Assembly: GCA_016235745.1 (NCBI GenBank)
Contig: JACRJA010000042.1
Span: forward strand, 1-35,354
Direction: 5' to 3'
DNA: 35,354 nucleotides
Origin: Rhodocyclales bacterium
GTDB lineage: Bacteria > Pseudomonadota > Gammaproteobacteria > Burkholderiales > Rhodocyclaceae
Shown here: one piece after another, positions 18,311 to 26,347 of the stretch
Position numbering within the stretch: position 1 is the first letter of the stretch
Layout: each line of letters begins with the position of its first letter
Notes under the pieces: generated by a model
The model's input: the letters and a program-made list of their open reading frames with translations, nothing else
Told to the model about the DNA's origin: nothing
The model's database searches: none
Position numbers and translations under genes: made by a program

Positions 18311-20002
18311 TCAGCGTTTCTCCGCGGTACCGAGCCACTCTTTGATCATGTTGGCGAGCAACTTGGGATTGCTCTGGGCGAGGCGCCGCAGTTCGGCCAC
18401 CTTGCGCTCGAACGGGTCGCCGGGCCTGACCCCCAGCTGCACGATCGCGCCTTCTTCCTCTTCCTCCGCGCCGGACGGCGGCGCTGCGGCGGGCGCGCCG
18501 GGCGCCGCCGTCTCGGCCTTGGTGGCGACCGTGCGCACCAGCGGCCGGATCACGCCGAAATAGACGAGCCCCAAGGCGGCGGCGATGAGCAGGTAGCGCA
18601 GCACTTCGCGCACGATGCCGACCATGACCGGGTCGCTCCACAGGCGCTTCCACCACGGCACGGGCGGCTCTTCGATCTTGCCGGCGAAGAGCGCCCCGGA
18701 GACGGTGATGCTGTCGCCGCGCGTGGGATTGAGCCCTACCGCATTTTGCACCAGTTTCTCCAGCTGGGCGAGCTCTTCGTCCGAAGGGATGGTCTTCACG
18801 CCTTCACGCGTGGTCTCGGTCTTCTGGTTGATGACCACCGCCACGGTGAGGCGGCGCACCTCGCCCAGCGCCTTTTTCGTGTGCTGGATCGTGCGGTCGA
18901 GCTCGTAGTTGATGGTGGCGGTGCGTTCGCGCTTGCCCCCTGCTGCTGCAGCCGCAGCGGCGCCCTGGCCGACTTCCGGCGTGGTGATGGGCGCGGTGGC
19001 CGGCACCGGCGGCTGGTTGGTGAGCGCGCCCGGCACGCCTTGCGGTCCCTGGTCTCCGCCGTAGCGCTCCTCGATGTGCTGGCTGCGGATCGCCTGATCC
19101 GGCGCCGGATTGGGACGGTAGGATTCGCTGGTGAGTTCCGTCTGGTTGAAATCGACGTCGGCGGCCACCTGCGCCTTGAAATTGCCCGCCCCGACGATGG
19201 GTTCGAGGATGGATTCGACGCGCCGCACGTAGGCCGCTTCCAGCTCCTGGATGAAGGCAAGCTGCTTGGCGTCGAGCTCGTCTCTGCTCTTGTCGGGCGA
19301 GCGGGTCAGCAGATTGCCCGATTGATCCACCACCGTGACGCGCTCCGGCGTGAGCTCCGGTACGCTCGAGCTCACCAGATGCACGATGCCGGCGATCTGC
19401 GTTTCATCCAGCACCCGACCCGGGCGCAGCGTGACCATCACGGAAGCTGAAGGCTTTTCCTTGTCGCGCAGAAACCCCGTTTTCTTGGGAATGGCCAGAT
19501 GCACGCGCGCGGCCGACACCGTGCCGATGTTCTGAATCGTGCGCGCGAGCTCCCCTTCCACCGCGCGCTGGTAGTTGATCTGCTCGGCGAACTGGGTGAT
19601 GCCCAGTTTCTGGTTGTCCATCAGCTCGAAGCCCACGTTGCCGCCGCGAGGAAGCCCCTGCGCCGCCAGCCGCAGGCGCAGGTCGTGCACCTGGCCGGAT
19701 GGCACCAGGATGGCGCTGCCGTTGTCGGAAATACGGTAGGGCACGTTCATCTGCTGCAAGGTGGTGACGATCGTCCCGCCGTCGCGCTCATCCAGATTGG
19801 AGAAGAGCACGGCGTAGTCGGCGGGCTTGGACCACAAGAGCAGCCCGACGACGAGGGCGATCGCCAGCGCGAGCGCCGCGCCAGCGGCGAGTTTCTGCTG
19901 CAGGGAAAGCGCCTCGAGGCGTCCGAGCAGGTTTGCCAGCCCCGGCGGCAAGCGGCTTGCTGCGGTGGCGGGTGCGGTCAGCGTGGTGTCGGCCTCGGCC
20001 AT
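18311..20002 (-). CDS. fliF: flagellar MS-ring protein FliF
   Basis: Inner-membrane ring on which the flagellum assembles. The ATG at 20002 (MAEAD) is chosen because AGGAGA lies 7 bp upstream; the frame is open to 20086 but without a better ribosome site. This gives 563 residues. Transmembrane segments lie at about 38-57 and 467-485. Between them is the periplasmic ring-building region, including QINYQRAVEGELARTI and the variable Pro/Ala-rich insert. The C-terminal cytosolic tail (PFERKVAELRRLAQSNPKL) is the FliG-binding helix region. It is the first gene of the fliF-to-fliN series, divergent from fleS. No sigma-54 site was found directly upstream. Confidence 0.96.
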   Translation of the reverse strand: MAEADTTLTAPATAASRLPPGLANLLGRLEALSLQQKLAAGAALALAIALVVGLLLWSKPADYAVLFSNLDERDGGTIVTTLQQMNVPYRISDNGSAILVPSGQVHDLRLRLAAQGLPRGGNVGFELMDNQKLGITQFAEQINYQRAVEGELARTIQNIGTVSAARVHLAIPKKTGFLRDKEKPSASVMVTLRPGRVLDETQIAGIVHLVSSSVPELTPERVTVVDQSGNLLTRSPDKSRDELDAKQLAFIQELEAAYVRRVESILEPIVGAGNFKAQVAADVDFNQTELTSESYRPNPAPDQAIRSQHIEERYGGDQGPQGVPGALTNQPPVPATAPITTPEVGQGAAAAAAAGGKRERTATINYELDRTIQHTKKALGEVRRLTVAVVINQKTETTREGVKTIPSDEELAQLEKLVQNAVGLNPTRGDSITVSGALFAGKIEEPPVPWWKRLWSDPVMVGIVREVLRYLLIAAALGLVYFGVIRPLVRTVATKAETAAPGAPAAAPPSGAEEEEEGAIVQLGVRPGDPFERKVAELRRLAQSNPKLLANMIKEWLGTAEKR

Positions 20003-20122
20003 GATGTCGTCTCCTGCCGTGAGGGCAACGGTCTCAGGCTGCATTATCGCGCCTCGGGCGGCAAGCCGTCGCGGAAATAACGGCAAAAATCGCCGGCAAT
20101 TCCTGCCGTCGCCGCTTTCGCG

Positions 20123-20128
20123 TATAGT
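20123..20128 (+). promoter_or_regulatory. candidate -10 element of fleS, very close to the start codon
   Basis: TATAGT ends 8 bp before the fleS ATG. TTCCTG at 20100-20105, 17 bp upstream, is a poor -35. If real, the transcript would begin almost at the ATG, and only a weak TAAAGAA purine stretch precedes the start, so the mRNA could be nearly leaderless. Confidence 0.4.
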
Positions 20129-20136
20129 AAAGAACC

Positions 20137-21261
20137 ATGACCGCCGATTCCGCCGCTTCGCTCACGCCCGAACAGCTCGCGCACGCCTTCGAGCAGTTCG
20201 CCCGCGCTTCCGACGCCCTCACGCGCTCCTACGAGGCGCTGCAGGCGCGCGCCCAGATGCTCTCCGAGCGGCTGGACGTGCTGCTGCAGGCGCTGCCGGC
20301 CGGCGTGCTGGTGCTCGACGGGCAGGATCGCGTCGTGCAGGCGAACCGCGCGGCCAAAGCCCTGTGGCCTGGCCGCGAACTCGAAGGGCGCGCGTGGGCG
20401 GAACTCGCCGTCACGCTCCAGCCCACCGACACCCCGCAGGAAGTGGAGCTGCCGCTGCCCGGAGGCACGGCCCGCCGGCTCAATCTTTCCTGGGCCGATC
20501 TCGCCGCCCACGGCGGGCGGCTGCTGCTACTGCACGACCTCACCGAAGCGCACCGCCTGCGCCAGGCGATGGAGCGCAACCTGAGGCTTGCCGCCATGGG
20601 CGAGATGGTGGCGGCACTCGCGCACCAGCTGCGCACCCCCCTGGCCGCCGCCATGCTCTACGTCGGCAACCTCGCCGCTGCAGAACTGCCGCCCGAGCGC
20701 CGCGCCCAGCTCGCCGACCGGGCCCAGGAACGCCTGCGCCACCTCGAACGGCTCATTGGTGACATGCTGCTCTTCGCCCGCGGCGAAGGCGGGGCGCGCG
20801 GGCCGGTGGCGCTGGCGGCGCTCGCCCGCGACGCGCTGCACGCGCTCGAACCGCTCGCCGCGGCCAAACGCGCCCGGCTCGAAGGACGGCTCGAAGCGCT
20901 CGCCGGTGCCTGGATCCAGGGCGATGCCAAGGCCCTTGCCGGCGCCCTCACCAATCTGCTGGAAAACGCCCTGCAGGCCATCGCCGAAGGCGGCAGGGTA
21001 CGCCTGGAAGGAGAACGCGAAGGGGATCGCGCCCGCCTCATCGTCAGCGACGATGGCCCCGGCATCCCCGCCGACAAGCTCGAACGCATTTTCGAGCCGT
21101 TCTTCACCACCCGCAGCGAAGGCACGGGCCTGGGGCTGGCGATCGCCCGCGGCGTGGCCCGAGCCCATGGCGGCGACATCGAAGCCTGCTCCCGCCCCGG
21201 CGAGGGCAGCCGCTTCGCGCTCACCCTGCCGCTTTCTCAACCGCCAACGGAGGATGCATGA
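20137..21261 (+). CDS. fleS: flagellar sensor histidine kinase FleS (FlrB-like)
   Basis: Soluble two-component kinase of 374 residues with no membrane segment. A PAS-like domain covers about 45-135 ([24 protein letters not shown]). The dimerisation helix carries the phospho-acceptor His163 in [10 protein letters not shown]. The HATPase domain has the N box [10 protein letters not shown] (271-280), DGPGIP (306-311) and GTGLGL (329-334). The gene overlaps fleR by 4 bp, so the partner is certain. In bacteria with FleSR/FlrBC this pair controls middle flagellar genes through sigma-54. The signal it senses is unknown; cytosolic location suggests an assembly-state cue. Confidence 0.9.
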   Translation: MTADSAASLTPEQLAHAFEQFARASDALTRSYEALQARAQMLSERLDVLLQALPAGVLVLDGQDRVVQANRAAKALWPGRELEGRAWAELAVTLQPTDTPQEVELPLPGGTARRLNLSWADLAAHGGRLLLLHDLTEAHRLRQAMERNLRLAAMGEMVAALAHQLRTPLAAAMLYVGNLAAAELPPERRAQLADRAQERLRHLERLIGDMLLFARGEGGARGPVALAALARDALHALEPLAAAKRARLEGRLEALAGAWIQGDAKALAGALTNLLENALQAIAEGGRVRLEGEREGDRARLIVSDDGPGIPADKLERIFEPFFTTRSEGTGLGLAIARGVARAHGGDIEACSRPGEGSRFALTLPLSQPPTEDA

Positions 21262-22649
21262 GCGAACCGCTGCCGATCCTCATCGTCGAGGACGACGCCA
21301 GCCTGCGCGAAGCCGTCGCGCTCACCCTGGAAGTGGGCGGCTACCGGCCGATCGCCGTAGGCTCTGGCCCCGAGGCGCTCGCCGCGCTCGAGCGCGAACC
21401 GGTGGCCATGGTGCTCACCGACCTCAAAATGTCCCCCATGAACGGGCTCGAAGTGCTCGAGGCCGTGCGCCGGCGTCTGCCGCAGCTGCCGGTGGCTCTC
21501 ATGACCGCCTATGGCGACGTGGCGAGCGCCGTGGCCGCCATGCGCGGCGGCGCCTGTGAGTTCCTCCTCAAGCCCTTCGAGCCGGCGACGCTGCTCTCCC
21601 TCGTGCGCAAGTACGCCCAGCCCGGCGGTGACGACGAACTCGTCGCCGCCGACCCCGTCAGCCGCCAGCTGCTGCAACTGGCCGAACGCGTGACCCAGAC
21701 CGACGCCACGGTGCTCCTCGAAGGCGAATCGGGCGTGGGCAAGGAAGTCTATGCCCGCTTCCTGCACCGCCACTCGCCGCGGCACGACGGGCCCTTCGTC
21801 GCCATCAACTGCGCCGCCATTCCCGAGCACCTGCTCGAAGCCACGCTCTTCGGCCACGAGAAAGGCGCCTTCACCGGCGCGAGCGCCGCCCAGCCCGGCA
21901 AGTTCGAGCAGGCGCAGCACGGCACCCTGCTCCTCGACGAGATCTCCGAAATGCCGCTCGCGCTGCAGGCCAAACTCCTGCGCGTGCTGCAGGAAAAGGA
22001 AGTCGAGCGCCTCGGCGGGCGCAAGCCCATCGCGCTCGACGTGCGCATCCTCGCCACCACCAACCGCGACCTGCCCGCGGAAGTCGCCGCTGGGCGCTTT
22101 CGCCAGGATCTCTACTACCGCCTGGCCGTCTTCCCCTTGCGCATCCCGCCGCTGCGCGAACGCCCCGGCGACATTCTGCCGCTCGCGCAGCGCTTTCTCG
22201 CCGTGCACGGCGCGCGCTTCGGCAAGAACGGCGCCACGCTCGCCGACGAAGCGGCACGGATCTTGCTTCAATACGGCTGGCCCGGCAACGTCCGCGAACT
22301 GGAGAACACCTTGCAGCGCGCCCTCATCCTCGCCCCCGGCAGCATGATCGACGCTGCCGCGCTCGCCGCCTGCCTGCCGCTGCGTGCGCCGTCGCCCGCC
22401 GCCGCACCGCGGGAAGCGGCAGGCGCGGCGGCAACTGCTGCTCTGGCAGCAGAAGAAGGGGAGGGCAGCGCCCAGACGGTGCGCGAGCGCGAACGTGAGC
22501 ACATCCTGCGCGTGCTGCGCGAAGTGGGCGGCTCGCGCAAGCGCGCGGTCGAGCGGCTCGGCATCTCCGAGCGCACGCTGCGCTACAAGCTGCAGCGCTA
22601 CCGCGCCCAAGGCTACGCGATTCCGGGCGACGAACCCATGCTAGAATGA
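21258..22649 (+). CDS. fleR: sigma-54-dependent flagellar response regulator FleR (FlrC-like)
   Basis: Response regulator and enhancer-binding protein of 463 residues. The receiver domain (1-120) has the acidic pocket EDD at 11-13, phospho-acceptor Asp55 and Lys105. The AAA+ domain has Walker A GESGVGKE (156-163), the sigma-54 contact loop GAFTGA (203-208) and Walker B LLLDE (224-228). A Fis-type helix-turn-helix ends the protein (about 424-452, GGSRKRAVERLGISERTLRY). Its start overlaps fleS by 4 bp. The likely target in this window is the sigma-54 promoter of fliK. The family assignment is secure; the fleR name rests on the flagellar context. Confidence 0.93.
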   Translation: MSEPLPILIVEDDASLREAVALTLEVGGYRPIAVGSGPEALAALEREPVAMVLTDLKMSPMNGLEVLEAVRRRLPQLPVALMTAYGDVASAVAAMRGGACEFLLKPFEPATLLSLVRKYAQPGGDDELVAADPVSRQLLQLAERVTQTDATVLLEGESGVGKEVYARFLHRHSPRHDGPFVAINCAAIPEHLLEATLFGHEKGAFTGASAAQPGKFEQAQHGTLLLDEISEMPLALQAKLLRVLQEKEVERLGGRKPIALDVRILATTNRDLPAEVAAGRFRQDLYYRLAVFPLRIPPLRERPGDILPLAQRFLAVHGARFGKNGATLADEAARILLQYGWPGNVRELENTLQRALILAPGSMIDAAALAACLPLRAPSPAAAPREAAGAAATAALAAEEGEGSAQTVREREREHILRVLREVGGSRKRAVERLGISERTLRYKLQRYRAQGYAIPGDEPMLE

Positions 22650-22680
22650 ACAGAGCCGGTGAAGGACAGGAGGCGCGACC

Positions 22681-23007
22681 ATGGACACCAACGGCATCAA
22701 CCAGCTGCTTGCCGAGATGCAGCGCGCCCAGGCGCTCGCCCAGGGCAAACCCGCCGCCGCCGAGGCGCCGCAGGAAGCCGGTCAGGTCGATTTCGCCTCA
22801 GTGCTCGACTCCGCCCTCAAGGACGTGAGCCAGGCGCAGAACCAGGCGCGGGAGCAGGCCGACCGCTTCACCGCGGGCGACCCCAGCGTCGATCTGCAAA
22901 ACGTCATGATCGACCTGGAAAAGGCCTCGCTCGCCTTCAATCAAATGGTGCAGGTGCGCAACCGCCTGGTGAGCGCCTATCAAGACATCATGAACATGCC
23001 GGTGTGA
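22681..23007 (+). CDS. fliE: flagellar hook-basal body protein FliE
   Basis: Rod-base adaptor that joins the MS ring and export gate to the rod; exported through the flagellar type III system. It has 108 residues, the family length. The conserved C-terminal half contains VDLQNVMIDLEKASLAFNQM and VQVRNRLVSAYQDIMNMPV. CAGGAGG precedes the ATG, 31 bp after fleR, so it is probably co-transcribed with fleSR. It is tail to tail with ycgR, with one base between the stop codons. Its separation from fliF resembles the enteric arrangement (fliE divergent from fliF), with fleSR inserted between. Confidence 0.95.
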   Translation: MDTNGINQLLAEMQRAQALAQGKPAAAEAPQEAGQVDFASVLDSALKDVSQAQNQAREQADRFTAGDPSVDLQNVMIDLEKASLAFNQMVQVRNRLVSAYQDIMNMPV

Positions 23008-23008
23008 C

Positions 23009-23800
23009 TCAATCCACCCCCAGCCCCGACGTGCGCGCGGCCAGCTGTTCCCGCTGTATCTCGAAGAGGAAGCGGTAAAGGCGGTTTGCCACCGCCGTGG
23101 GCATGCCGACGAAGCGAAATCCTACCCGCAGCGGCACCGCTTTGGCCGGGCCGGGAATGTCGAGCGGCAGGACGTTGCGCGCTTCCATGACCGTTTCCAG
23201 CGATTCCGTCAGCGGCAGGATGAGCCGTGCACCGGCGATTTGCGTGCCATGCGCAGGGGAGGGAACCTCCGGCGGGAAGAGCAGGGCGACGCCGCCCACG
23301 CTCAGATCCAGGATGCGCAATTTCAGCCGGACCTGTTCCGCTTCCCCCGGTGAAAGAGGGAGCACGGCCGCGCGCGGTAGCTCGCACCACCACGTCGGCG
23401 CGGGCGCGGGCACGCGGAAAAACTCCCGGCGCTGCAGGCGAAGCAGATTCGCAGGAAGTGGCGCCGCCAAGGCAAGCACGCCCTGATGCTCCACCCGCTG
23501 CAGACGTTCGGCGGCAAACTGCAGCGTGATTCCCTCCAGTTTCCCTTGGCAGACCACGCCGCGCTCCAGCGCCAGGGCGTTGAGCCGCTCGTCGCCGCAC
23601 GGATCGAGGAAGAAGTGCTCCTCGGTGACCTGCAGCACCATGGAAGGGAAAAGATAGCGTCCGCCGCCAAAGACGGCGACCGGCGTGCGCCGCGCGGCGA
23701 GCGAACGCAAAAGCACTGCGATCTCGCGCGGCAGGCGCAGCACGTATTCGGGATAGCGTTCCGGGTCGTAGAGTTCGATGCGGGCGGGGGCGATGGACAT
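23009..23800 (-). CDS. ycgR: flagellar brake protein YcgR
   Basis: Cyclic-di-GMP receptor that slows the motor when the messenger is abundant. It has 263 residues. The N-terminal YcgR domain (about 15-118) is followed by a PilZ domain opening with RRxxxR-type LQRREFFR (122-129, Arg125 and Arg129). The second ligand motif, DLSVGG, is at 165-170. The C-terminal segment GFRFVGMPTAVANRLYRFLFEIQRE is typical of YcgR. It is the last gene of the fliC-side block, 42 bp after flhB2; a TATAAA in that gap could be its own -10. The location inside the flagellar cluster supports the name. Confidence 0.9.
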   Translation of the reverse strand: MSIAPARIELYDPERYPEYVLRLPREIAVLLRSLAARRTPVAVFGGGRYLFPSMVLQVTEEHFFLDPCGDERLNALALERGVVCQGKLEGITLQFAAERLQRVEHQGVLALAAPLPANLLRLQRREFFRVPAPAPTWWCELPRAAVLPLSPGEAEQVRLKLRILDLSVGGVALLFPPEVPSPAHGTQIAGARLILPLTESLETVMEARNVLPLDIPGPAKAVPLRVGFRFVGMPTAVANRLYRFLFEIQREQLAARTSGLGVD

Positions 23801-23842
23801 GATGACGACGAAGGACGCGGATATGGGGCTTTATAGCACGTT

Positions 23843-24166
23843 TCATGCCGGCGTGGACGGCCCGGGCGGCGGGCCGCCGCGCTGGGCCTGCTCCAGGCGG
23901 TAGACCCAGGCGAGGAGCTCGGCCACCGCCACGTAGAGCTGCGGCGGAATGCGCTCGTCCAGGTCGAGCTGCATCAGCAGCCCCAGGAGCTCCGGCGATT
24001 CGTGCACATACACCCCGGCCTCGCGCGCCCGCGCCAGGATCTGTTCGGCGAGCACGCCCTTGCCCTTGGCTACCACCTTCGGCGCCGGCTCTCCCGCCTC
24101 GTAGCGTAGCGCCACCGCGGCGCGGCGGGCCGACGGGGGACGATCATCCTCCGGCAAAGCGTTCAT
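23843..24166 (-). CDS. short FlhB-C-terminal-like protein (EscU/YscU/HrcU family)
   Basis: A 107-residue cytosolic protein matching only the C-terminal (FlhB-CC) part of the export switch FlhB: AAVALRYEAGEPAPKVVAKG, then AEQILARAREAGVYVHESPELLGLL. It has no transmembrane region and no NPTH autocleavage site, so it cannot be the full export-gate component. In other proteobacteria such FhlB/FlhX proteins are encoded next to a second FliK-like gene, as here (23-bp overlap with the upstream gene). It may substitute for, or compete with, the cleaved C-terminal part of FlhB; that is inference. Confidence 0.85.
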   Translation of the reverse strand: MNALPEDDRPPSARRAAVALRYEAGEPAPKVVAKGKGVLAEQILARAREAGVYVHESPELLGLLMQLDLDERIPPQLYVAVAELLAWVYRLEQAQRGGPPPGPSTPA

Positions 24167-25544
24167 CGCCGCGCTCCCCTTGCGCCACCTCGAAGCGCAC
24201 GAGCCGGATCCCGTCCGCTTCCATCCTCGCGGCCAGCTCCGGCGCCGCAGCGCGCAGCAGGGCGGAGGTTTCCTCGGAAGGAGACGAAACCCGCACTTCC
24301 AGTGTCCCGCTGCGCCATTGCAGCTCCGCCGCCACCTCGCCCAGCGCCGGCAGGCTCAGCCGCAGGCGCGAGCGCCAAAGCGGCGCTTCCTCTTCGTCCG
24401 GCGACGAGCGCCCCTCGCGCTCCTGCGGCGCTTCCAGGTCCCAGAAGACCGTCCAACCCGGCCAGGGAGAAAACTGCACGTGGAGCTGCTGCGTCGCCAA
24501 GGCTTCGAGCTGATGCTGCACGATGGGCAGCAAGCGCGCGGGAATCTCCGTTCCGGCGGGCGTCGCTTCGTCGACCGCGCCCGCCGCGGCAGGCCCGGAG
24601 CGAGACGCTTCGGTGTCTGCTGGCGCGGGCGTCGCGGCGCTGAACAAGGCGGCGAGCAGGCGCTCGGCGCCGGAGGGGATGACCCCTGCCCCTGCCTGCT
24701 GCACGAGCGCCGCCAACAGGGTGGGGGGAAGAACCGCTGCCGCGGGGGGGCCGGTTGCCGGCTCCTGCGTGCCTGCCGGCAGCGACCCCGCTGCGGCAAG
24801 GCGCGCCCCCTCTGCCGGTGGCGTTCCGGCGGCGGCCGGCGAGGGGCCTCCTGCCGGCAGCAGGAGCGCCGGAGTCCCTTCGGCAGGGAGCGCGGCGGCA
24901 GCAGGAACCGTCCGGCCGGCCGCGGGGGAGGGTGTCAGCGCGTTCTGCGGCTCCGCGCGCAGCGCCTCCAAGGGGTAACGCCCCTGCGCCCACTGCGCCA
25001 GATGCGATTCGTAGAAGAGCCCCGAGCGCTGCAGCGAACCCTGCAGCGCCGCCGCCAGCTGCGACGCCTCGGCCGGCGAGCGCGGCGCGGCGGGCAGCAG
25101 CGGCTGGGCTTGCGCCGCCTGCGCGCTGGCTACGGGCAAGGGCAGGCGCTCGGGCGCGGGCTGGGTCAGCACCTGGCGCAGCAGCTCCCCCGTCGGCGAG
25201 AGCTGGGTGCGCGCCGAAGCCGCTGCCGCCCCCGCGGGGGCTTCGTTCAAGCGGGCATAAATCGTTCCCCCCACCTGGCGCTCGACGACGAGCTCCAAGG
25301 TGTCGCCGCTCTTCACCGGCTGATCGAGCGCCAGCGTCATGTCGCGCCCTGCCACCAGCGCCTGGAACGTGCCATCGGGCAGGGGACGCTGGATGGTGGC
25401 GCGCAGCACCTGCCCCGGCAGCACCTCCGGCAGGCGCTCGGGAATGGGGCGGATGCGCTCGACTCCGCCCACCTGCGGTTCGGGGCGCAGCAGATCCGCC
25501 TCGAGCATCATGCGCAGGCGGGCGACGACGTCGGGCGGAATCAT
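24144..25544 (-). CDS. second FliK-like flagellar hook-length control protein
   Basis: A 466-residue protein with a structured N-terminal region (about 1-100, LPGQVLRATIQRPLPDGTFQ), a long Ala/Pro-rich middle (about 105-330), and a C-terminal Flg_hook-type domain (about 345-455) with LRLSLPALGEVAAELQWRSG and ELAARMEADGIRLVRFEV. Overall it is shaped like FliK but is distinct from the fliK at 13075-14559. The overlap with flhB2 suggests the two products act together in hook-length sensing or substrate switching. It starts 70 bp after the fliT-like stop. Function beyond the family is inferred. Confidence 0.8.
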   Translation of the reverse strand: MIPPDVVARLRMMLEADLLRPEPQVGGVERIRPIPERLPEVLPGQVLRATIQRPLPDGTFQALVAGRDMTLALDQPVKSGDTLELVVERQVGGTIYARLNEAPAGAAAASARTQLSPTGELLRQVLTQPAPERLPLPVASAQAAQAQPLLPAAPRSPAEASQLAAALQGSLQRSGLFYESHLAQWAQGRYPLEALRAEPQNALTPSPAAGRTVPAAAALPAEGTPALLLPAGGPSPAAAGTPPAEGARLAAAGSLPAGTQEPATGPPAAAVLPPTLLAALVQQAGAGVIPSGAERLLAALFSAATPAPADTEASRSGPAAAGAVDEATPAGTEIPARLLPIVQHQLEALATQQLHVQFSPWPGWTVFWDLEAPQEREGRSSPDEEEAPLWRSRLRLSLPALGEVAAELQWRSGTLEVRVSSPSEETSALLRAAAPELAARMEADGIRLVRFEVAQGERGDERFAGG

Positions 25545-25614
25545 GAGGCCGCCTCGAACGCCCTACGGCGTGCTGGCACGCAACGGCCCTGCGATCGCCC
25601 CATGGCTCTGCTCC

Positions 25615-25914
25615 TCAGCCCGGCGGCAGCGCGCCCCAGGCCCTGAGCAGCTTGGCCAGGCTCGCGTGCGCCGGCAGCAGGTGCGCGCCGGCCGCTTCCA
25701 GCGCCTCGCGCGCCGCCGCGATCGCCGCCCGCCGCTCGGGCAGCGCCGGGTCGTGCGCCGCGCACCAGGCGCGATCGGCCTCGGCGAGCTGCAACAGTTC
25801 GCCCAGGATCGCCGCCGCGCGCCCCCAGTCGTTCGCCTTGGCGGCCGCGGCGAGCGCCGCGCAGCCGTGCGCCAGCCCCACCCAGGGCGCTTCTTCTGCC
25901 GTGATCGCGTTCAT
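25615..25914 (-). CDS. fliT: FliT-like flagellar export chaperone
   Basis: Small (99 residues), all-helical, alanine-rich protein. It lies 4 bp downstream of fliS and in the position that fliT occupies after fliD-fliS in many bacteria. FliT family proteins chaperone the cap protein FliD and regulate flagellar genes. Sequence conservation in this family is low; the call rests mainly on length, helical character and place. The ribosome site GGGGTGAGG overlaps the fliS stop codon, so translation is probably coupled. Confidence 0.65.
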   Translation of the reverse strand: MNAITAEEAPWVGLAHGCAALAAAAKANDWGRAAAILGELLQLAEADRAWCAAHDPALPERRAAIAAAREALEAAGAHLLPAHASLAKLLRAWGALPPG

Positions 25915-25918
25915 CGCC

Positions 25919-26332
25919 TCACCCCGCCACGGCCGCGGCCTGCTGGCGCGGCATCTCCGCCCAGGCCTCGCGCAAGGTGCGCAGCAGGCCGCTCACCTCC
26001 TGCACCGTCGCGGCGTTGTTGGTGGCGTTGGCCTGCGTCAAGCGTTCCACCATATAGTCGTAGAGCGCGGCCAGGCGCTGCCCGAGCTCGCCGCCCGCCT
26101 CCACGTCCAGCGAAGCGTGCAGCCCGTCCTGGATGATGGCGATGGCGCGGCTGATGGCCTTGGCGCGCTTGGGCACGTCCTTCTGCTCGATGGCCACCGT
26201 GGCTTCCGCCAACGAGAGCAGCGCCCCGTCGTAGAGCATGAGAATCAGCTGATGGGGGTCGGCGCTTTGCACGGCGGTCTCCAGGTTGACTTGGGAATAG
26301 GCGTTGGCGCCTCGCATCCTGCGGTTGAACAT
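25919..26332 (-). CDS. fliS: flagellin export chaperone FliS
   Basis: Cytosolic chaperone that binds the flagellin C terminus and prevents early polymerisation. It has 137 residues. Conserved features are the N-terminal YSQVNLETAVQSADPHQLI, then LMLYDGALLSLAEA, and later the helix LYDYMVERLTQAN. A GAGGAGG site lies 7 bp before the ATG, 15 bp after fliD. It lies between the cap gene and the fliT-like gene. Confidence 0.96.
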   Translation of the reverse strand: MFNRRMRGANAYSQVNLETAVQSADPHQLILMLYDGALLSLAEATVAIEQKDVPKRAKAISRAIAIIQDGLHASLDVEAGGELGQRLAALYDYMVERLTQANATNNAATVQEVSGLLRTLREAWAEMPRQQAAAVAG

Positions 26333-26347
26333 GAATTCCTCCTCGCT

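Noticed and set aside
16484..19450. 988-codon plus-strand open frame over fliH, fliG and fliF
   Set aside because: Antisense shadow of three clear flagellar genes; repetitive Arg/His/Asp-rich translation with no motif.
20003..20136. Sigma-54 promoter for fliF
   Set aside because: Every GG on the minus strand in this gap was checked for GC 10 nt later; none fits with acceptable flanks.
22560..22680. Separate sigma-54 promoter for fliE
   Set aside because: No GG-N10-GC arrangement in the fleR 3' end or the 31-bp gap; fliE is more simply read from the fleSR transcript.
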